Source: DASWHX01 sp036397995 (GTDB lineage Bacteria > Bacteroidota > Bacteroidia > Cytophagales > Cyclobacteriaceae). From it: 10,383 bases of DNA. The stretch spans positions 1 to 10,383 of the forward strand of contig DASWHX010000061.1 in NCBI GenBank assembly GCA_036397995.1, read 5' to 3'. Shown piece after piece: positions 7,605 to 10,383 of the stretch. The notes under the pieces are model-generated. The model was given only the letters and a program-made list of their open reading frames with translations, did no database searches and had not been told where the DNA came from. The translations under genes and the position numbers were made by a program. Numbering within the stretch: the stretch's first letter is position 1; every line of letters starts with the position of its first letter.

Positions 7605-8861
7605 ATGCAAACATTAATCATCAACATTGAGGGCCTTGTTCAGGTACGCGACAGCACTGTAATAAAAGTTTCCGGGAGGGAAATGCAGGAATTACCCGTC
7701 ATTCAAAACGCTTTCCTGTTATTGAACAAAACTATTATTGAAGCATTTGGTGAAATGAAGGATTGTCCTGAGAAGAACAATAAACAGGTTATTGATGCAA
7801 GCAATAGATTTGTTTTACCAAGCTTTATTGATTCCCACACCCACATAGTATTTGCCAAAAGCAGGGAAGAGGAGTTTGTAGACAGAATTAAAGGATTGTC
7901 TTATCAGGAAATTGCGGCAAAAGGCGGAGGCATTCTAAATTCTGCAAAGAGGTTACAGAAAACTTCGGAAGAAGATCTGTTCAGGATGACATCTGAGCGG
8001 GTTAAAGAAATTATGATGCTGGGAACCGGGGCGCTGGAAATAAAAAGTGGCTATGGATTAACCACTCAGGATGAAATTAAAATGTTACGCGTGGCCAGGC
8101 GGATTGAAGCAGAATTTCCCATTCTTGTTAAGAAAACATTTCTTGGTGCTCATGCTATTCCTAGAGAATATGCAAATCGCAGGGATTATATTGAGGAGGT
8201 AATCAATGAAATGATTCCCGAAATAGTAGATCAGAAACTTGCCCAGTACATCGATGTTTTTTGTGAGGAAGGTTTTTTTACACAAGATGAATCAGTCGAA
8301 ATTTTGCTGGCCGGTAAGCGCCACGGGTTAACCCCTAAGGTCCATGCCAACCAGTTAAATCGTTCAGGAGGAGTCCAGGCAGGAGTGAAGACAGGCGCTA
8401 TAAGCGTTGACCATCTTGAGTGTGTAGGTGATGAAGAAATCAAATTATTGCAGGGTACCGCTACGATGCCAACTCTGCTGCCCGGCGCGGCTTACTTTCT
8501 TAATACAGATTTTCCTCCGGCCAGAAAAATGATAGACAATGGCTTGCCGGTTTCTCTTGCTTCTGATTACAATCCCGGAAGCAGTCCGACAGGCAGCATG
8601 CCACAGATGATCTCCATGGCCTGCATTAACATGAAAATGACTCCTGAAGAAGCAATAAACGCGGCAACAATTAATGCCGCCTACGCTATGCAGGTTTCCG
8701 ATCTGGCAGGATCTATTACAACTGGAAAACTGGCCTCGGTTATTATTACAAAAAAAATCCCTTCCATAAGTTTTATCCCTTATGCCTTTGGAAGTAACTG
8801 GATTGACAAAGTATTTCACAAAGGGAAGGAAACGAATTACTCAATCAGTTCATTTAGTTAA
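7605..8861 (+). CDS. hutI: Imidazolonepropionase (imidazolone-5-propionate hydrolase)
   Basis: The enzyme opens the ring of 4-imidazolone-5-propionate to N-formimino-L-glutamate, the third step of histidine breakdown, in the cytoplasm. The sequence is a full-length amidohydrolase (418 aa; the family is about 400-420). The metal site is H-T-H (H78, H80) after the strand FVLPSFIDS, then H247 and D321 (S-D-Y-N-P-G-S). Substrate-pocket landmarks are SREEEF (86-91), AAKGGGI (104-110), KSGYGL (147-152), GAHAIP (181-186) and VDHLE (268-272). The C-terminal SMPQMISMACINMKMTPEEA segment is typical of HutI. Residues 248-250 are A-N-Q, where other HutI proteins I know carry an acidic residue (HADE or HAEQ). 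No other hut gene is in view, so the pathway is scattered. The ATG at 7605 gives the usual Bacteroidota start (QTLIINIEGLVQVR). Confidence 0.96.
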   Translation: MQTLIINIEGLVQVRDSTVIKVSGREMQELPVIQNAFLLLNKTIIEAFGEMKDCPEKNNKQVIDASNRFVLPSFIDSHTHIVFAKSREEEFVDRIKGLSYQEIAAKGGGILNSAKRLQKTSEEDLFRMTSERVKEIMMLGTGALEIKSGYGLTTQDEIKMLRVARRIEAEFPILVKKTFLGAHAIPREYANRRDYIEEVINEMIPEIVDQKLAQYIDVFCEEGFFTQDESVEILLAGKRHGLTPKVHANQLNRSGGVQAGVKTGAISVDHLECVGDEEIKLLQGTATMPTLLPGAAYFLNTDFPPARKMIDNGLPVSLASDYNPGSSPTGSMPQMISMACINMKMTPEEAINAATINAAYAMQVSDLAGSITTGKLASVIITKKIPSISFIPYAFGSNWIDKVFHKGKETNYSISSFS

Positions 8862-8862
8862 A

Positions 8863-8890
8863 TGTCAACAAGTTCCGGAGAATGTTGACA
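8863..8890. promoter_or_regulatory. 28-bp interrupted dyad between hutI and sucD
   Basis: TGTCAACA (8863-8870) and TGTTGACA (8883-8890) are perfect 8-bp inverted arms. The palindrome TCCGGA (8874-8879) sits exactly at the dyad centre, with only three non-matching pairs between core and arms. It begins two bases after the hutI stop and its right arm contains the TTGACA of the putative sucD promoter. No T-run follows directly, so an intrinsic terminator is less likely than a protein-binding site. The regulator is unknown. Confidence 0.5.
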
Positions 8891-8914
8891 ATCTTACTTT
8901 TTGTTACTCATAAT
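8885..8914 (+). promoter_or_regulatory. Putative sucD promoter
   Basis: TTGACA (8885-8890), an 18-base spacer and CATAAT (8909-8914) resemble a sigma-70 promoter, leaving a leader of roughly 57 bases. The overlapping TAATATTG (8911-8918) is one base off the Bacteroidota -7 element TAnnTTTG, with the same TTG serving as a slightly distant -33. Position and the overlapping dyad support it; no transcript evidence is available. Confidence 0.38.
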
Positions 8915-8978
8915 ATTGCTAAACCTCTCAAAAACCCTATTTTTGACTTAAAGAATCAAACCCTTAATCCCTTTAATT

Positions 8979-9851
8979 ATGAGTGTATTAGTTAACAAGA
9001 ATTCAAAAGTCGTGGTGCAGGGTTTTACAGGTTCCGAAGGAACATTTCATTCTGAACAAATGATAGAATATGGTACAAACATAGTTGGCGGTATTACTCC
9101 GGGCAAAGGTGGACAGGTTCATTTGGGAAAGCCCGTTTTTAATACGGTTGAAGATGCTGTTCGTGGGGTCGGGGCTGATGTCTCTGTGATTTTTGTACCA
9201 CCGGCATTTGCCGCCGATGCTATCATGGAAGCAGCTGACGCTGGAATTAAAGTTATTGTTTGTATTACGGAAGGTATCCCAACCAGGGATATGATTATTG
9301 CCAAAGAATATCTGAAAGGAAAAGATGTAACTCTGGTTGGCCCTAACTGCCCGGGTGTTATTACTCCCGGTGAAGCTAAAGTAGGAATCATGCCTGGATT
9401 CATTCATCAAAAAGGATCTATCGGAATTGTTTCCCGATCCGGAACACTAACCTACGAGGCCGTTGATCAAATAACTAAAGCAGGACTTGGGCAAACCACT
9501 TGCATTGGAATAGGCGGTGATCCAATAATAGGAACCACCACCAAAGATGCGGTTATGATGCTGATGAACGATCCTGAAACTAAAGGAATTGTTATGATTG
9601 GTGAAATAGGTGGAAGCATGGAATCAGATGCCGCCAATTGGATTAAGGAAAACGGCACCAAGCCGGTGGTTGGATTCATTGCGGGACAAACTGCTCCTCC
9701 GGGAAGAAGAATGGGTCATGCGGGTGCAATAATTGGTGGAGCGGCGGATACAGCGGCTGCAAAGATGGAGATCATGAAAAAGTGTGGCATTCATGTTGTG
9801 GAATCACCGGCTGATATAGGGGATACGATGCTTAAAGCTCTCGGTAAATAA
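8979..9851 (+). CDS. sucD: Succinate--CoA ligase (ADP/GDP-forming), alpha subunit
   Basis: The alpha subunit of succinyl-CoA synthetase binds CoA and carries the phospho-histidine that relays phosphate between succinyl phosphate and ADP or GDP, making the only substrate-level NTP of the TCA cycle in the cytoplasm. The 290-aa length is standard. The Rossmann CoA-binding domain (1-125) shows VVVQGFTGSEGTFHSEQMIEYG (11-32) and PGKGGQVHLG (41-50). GPNCPGVITPGE (121-132) and SRSGTLTYE (152-160) are diagnostic. GEIGG (208-212) holds the glutamate that stabilises the phospho-histidine, and GRRMGHAGA (242-250) contains the active His247. The beta-subunit gene sucC is not adjacent upstream, as is often so in Bacteroidota. 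The gene follows a 117-base gap with its own promoter candidate, and its stop lies four bases from the end of the convergent VOC gene. Confidence 0.98.
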   Translation: MSVLVNKNSKVVVQGFTGSEGTFHSEQMIEYGTNIVGGITPGKGGQVHLGKPVFNTVEDAVRGVGADVSVIFVPPAFAADAIMEAADAGIKVIVCITEGIPTRDMIIAKEYLKGKDVTLVGPNCPGVITPGEAKVGIMPGFIHQKGSIGIVSRSGTLTYEAVDQITKAGLGQTTCIGIGGDPIIGTTTKDAVMMLMNDPETKGIVMIGEIGGSMESDAANWIKENGTKPVVGFIAGQTAPPGRRMGHAGAIIGGAADTAAAKMEIMKKCGIHVVESPADIGDTMLKALGK

Positions 9852-9855
9852 TTTT

Positions 9856-10227
9856 TTATTTTGAATGCAGGGCAATTCTGTTGCCTTCAGGATCAAAAAA
9901 TACCGCCATATATCCATATTCCTCAGAGATGTGTGTTTTCTGCTTAAAAATTTTTCCGCCATTCTTTTCAATTCTTTCCAGTACCTTATCAATGTCCGGA
10001 TTTGCATTAAGATAAACCAGCGGGCCTTGCTCTCCAGGATGGTAAAAATCCTTATGCTCACAAACGGCTCCACCAACGGTTCCCGGTTCAACGGGAAATA
10101 GAGCCATCTTGAGACCATCGCCTAAGTTCATTTCCTGCATCTGGACTTCGAAGATAGCCTCATAAAATTTTTTTGCTCTTGCCAGCTTCTTTGCCGGTAT
10201 TTCAAACCATCCAATCGCGTTATGCAT
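9856..10227 (-). CDS. VOC (glyoxalase/bleomycin-resistance/dioxygenase fold) family protein, 123 aa
   Basis: This small single-domain protein has the two-module beta-alpha-beta-beta-beta layout of the VOC superfamily. Module one (about 3-57) begins N-A-I-G-W-F-E-I-P with a helix LARAKKFYEAIF. Module two (about 68-122) begins G-P-L-V-Y-L-N, has the helix IDKVLERIEKNGGKI, and ends GYMAVFFDPEGNRIALHSK, a hallmark C-terminus. E9 and H121 are in positions where VOC enzymes often place metal ligands, but I cannot assign a full metal site or substrate. Related proteins are annotated only as glyoxalase family, so enzymatic turnover, resistance or a binding role all remain open. It is transcribed against sucD with four bases between the stops, and no hairpin terminator is visible there. 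The start is the ATG at 10227, just before the conserved first strand. Confidence 0.92.
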   Translation of the reverse strand: MHNAIGWFEIPAKKLARAKKFYEAIFEVQMQEMNLGDGLKMALFPVEPGTVGGAVCEHKDFYHPGEQGPLVYLNANPDIDKVLERIEKNGGKIFKQKTHISEEYGYMAVFFDPEGNRIALHSK

Positions 10228-10251
10228 AATTTATGATGTTTTAATACTTCC

Positions 10252-10280
10252 ATTTTACCAAAAATTCAGGATTTTATCAA
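10252..10280 (-). promoter_or_regulatory. Putative promoter of the VOC gene
   Basis: On the minus strand TTGATA (10275-10280), a 17-base spacer and TAAAAT (10252-10257) each differ by one base from the sigma-70 consensus. They lie about 25 bases upstream of the ATG. The region is A/T-rich, so chance matches are possible; no Bacteroidota TAnnTTTG element was found in this gap. Confidence 0.35.
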
Positions 10281-10314
10281 CCTAATAGTAAAAATACTTC
10301 TACAATAACATTAG

Positions 10315-10383
10315 AAATTGTCCCCTTTGTTTTAAGGGGGACCATAGGGGGTTTAAATACTATTTTTAGAACCGCCCCTGCCC
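10315..10383 (-). repeat. Palindromic intergenic repeat, inverted copy (runs off the right edge)
   Basis: Bases 10315-10354 are the reverse complement of 1217-1256 with three differences. The 9-bp stem (10320-10328 with 10334-10342) is kept by a T-G pair. Bases 10369-10383 are the reverse complement of 1290-1304 with one difference, so both repeat modules recur. Module order differs from the left-hand locus, where the 40-base hairpin precedes the GGGCAGGGG motif; here, read on the minus strand, it follows. The element continues past the window. Confidence 0.82.

Noticed and set aside
9852..9890. Bidirectional terminator between sucD and the VOC gene
   Set aside because: The T-rich stretch precedes the only hairpin (GGCAA-TTCTG-TTGCC), which is inside the VOC coding region and in the wrong order for sucD termination.
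9865..10101. Plus-strand frame opposite the VOC gene
   Set aside because: The minus strand encodes a full VOC domain; the plus-strand peptide has no recognisable feature.

Overview
The window looks like chromosomal DNA of a Bacteroidota bacterium. The evidence is moderate to low GC, genes without recognisable Shine-Dalgarno sequences behind A/T-rich leaders, large FtsX/MacB-type permeases in tandem, a DUF4097-type exported GSGD-repeat protein, and a HutI and a SucD that read like the Bacteroidota forms. The order or family cannot be fixed from the sequence; a Cytophagales-like lineage is a guess.

Layout: bases 1-6167 carry three consecutive plus-strand paralogous ABC-transporter permeases. 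The first is cut by the left edge; the second and third abut with no intervening base. The 227-base gap between the first and second is filled by GC-rich hairpin repeats. Next comes a small exported protein (6221-7168) built on a strict 18-residue GSG-D repeat, probably a beta-solenoid. Bases 7169-7604 hold no intact gene. On the minus strand I read there a broken toxin-antitoxin module: the start of a ribbon-helix-helix antitoxin followed by the C-terminal part of a PemK/MazF toxin spread over three frames. Then follow hutI (imidazolonepropionase, histidine breakdown) and sucD (succinyl-CoA ligase alpha subunit, TCA cycle) on plus, and a small VOC/glyoxalase-fold gene on minus, convergent with sucD. 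The right edge carries an inverted copy of the hairpin repeat seen at 1217-1256.

How the genes work together: the permeases are likely membrane parts of MacB-like, ATP-driven export or envelope-mechanotransmission systems whose ATPase is not in view. The exported repeat protein lies 53 bases downstream and may be co-transcribed, but a functional link is inference. hutI and sucD are both catabolic (histidine to glutamate; 2-oxoglutarate to succinate), yet they are separated by a dyad and a plausible promoter, so they need not form an operon. I see no clearly new multi-gene system. The most informative non-obvious items are the toxin-antitoxin remnant, the two-ended inverted repeat family, the 28-bp dyad upstream of sucD and the regular GSG solenoid.
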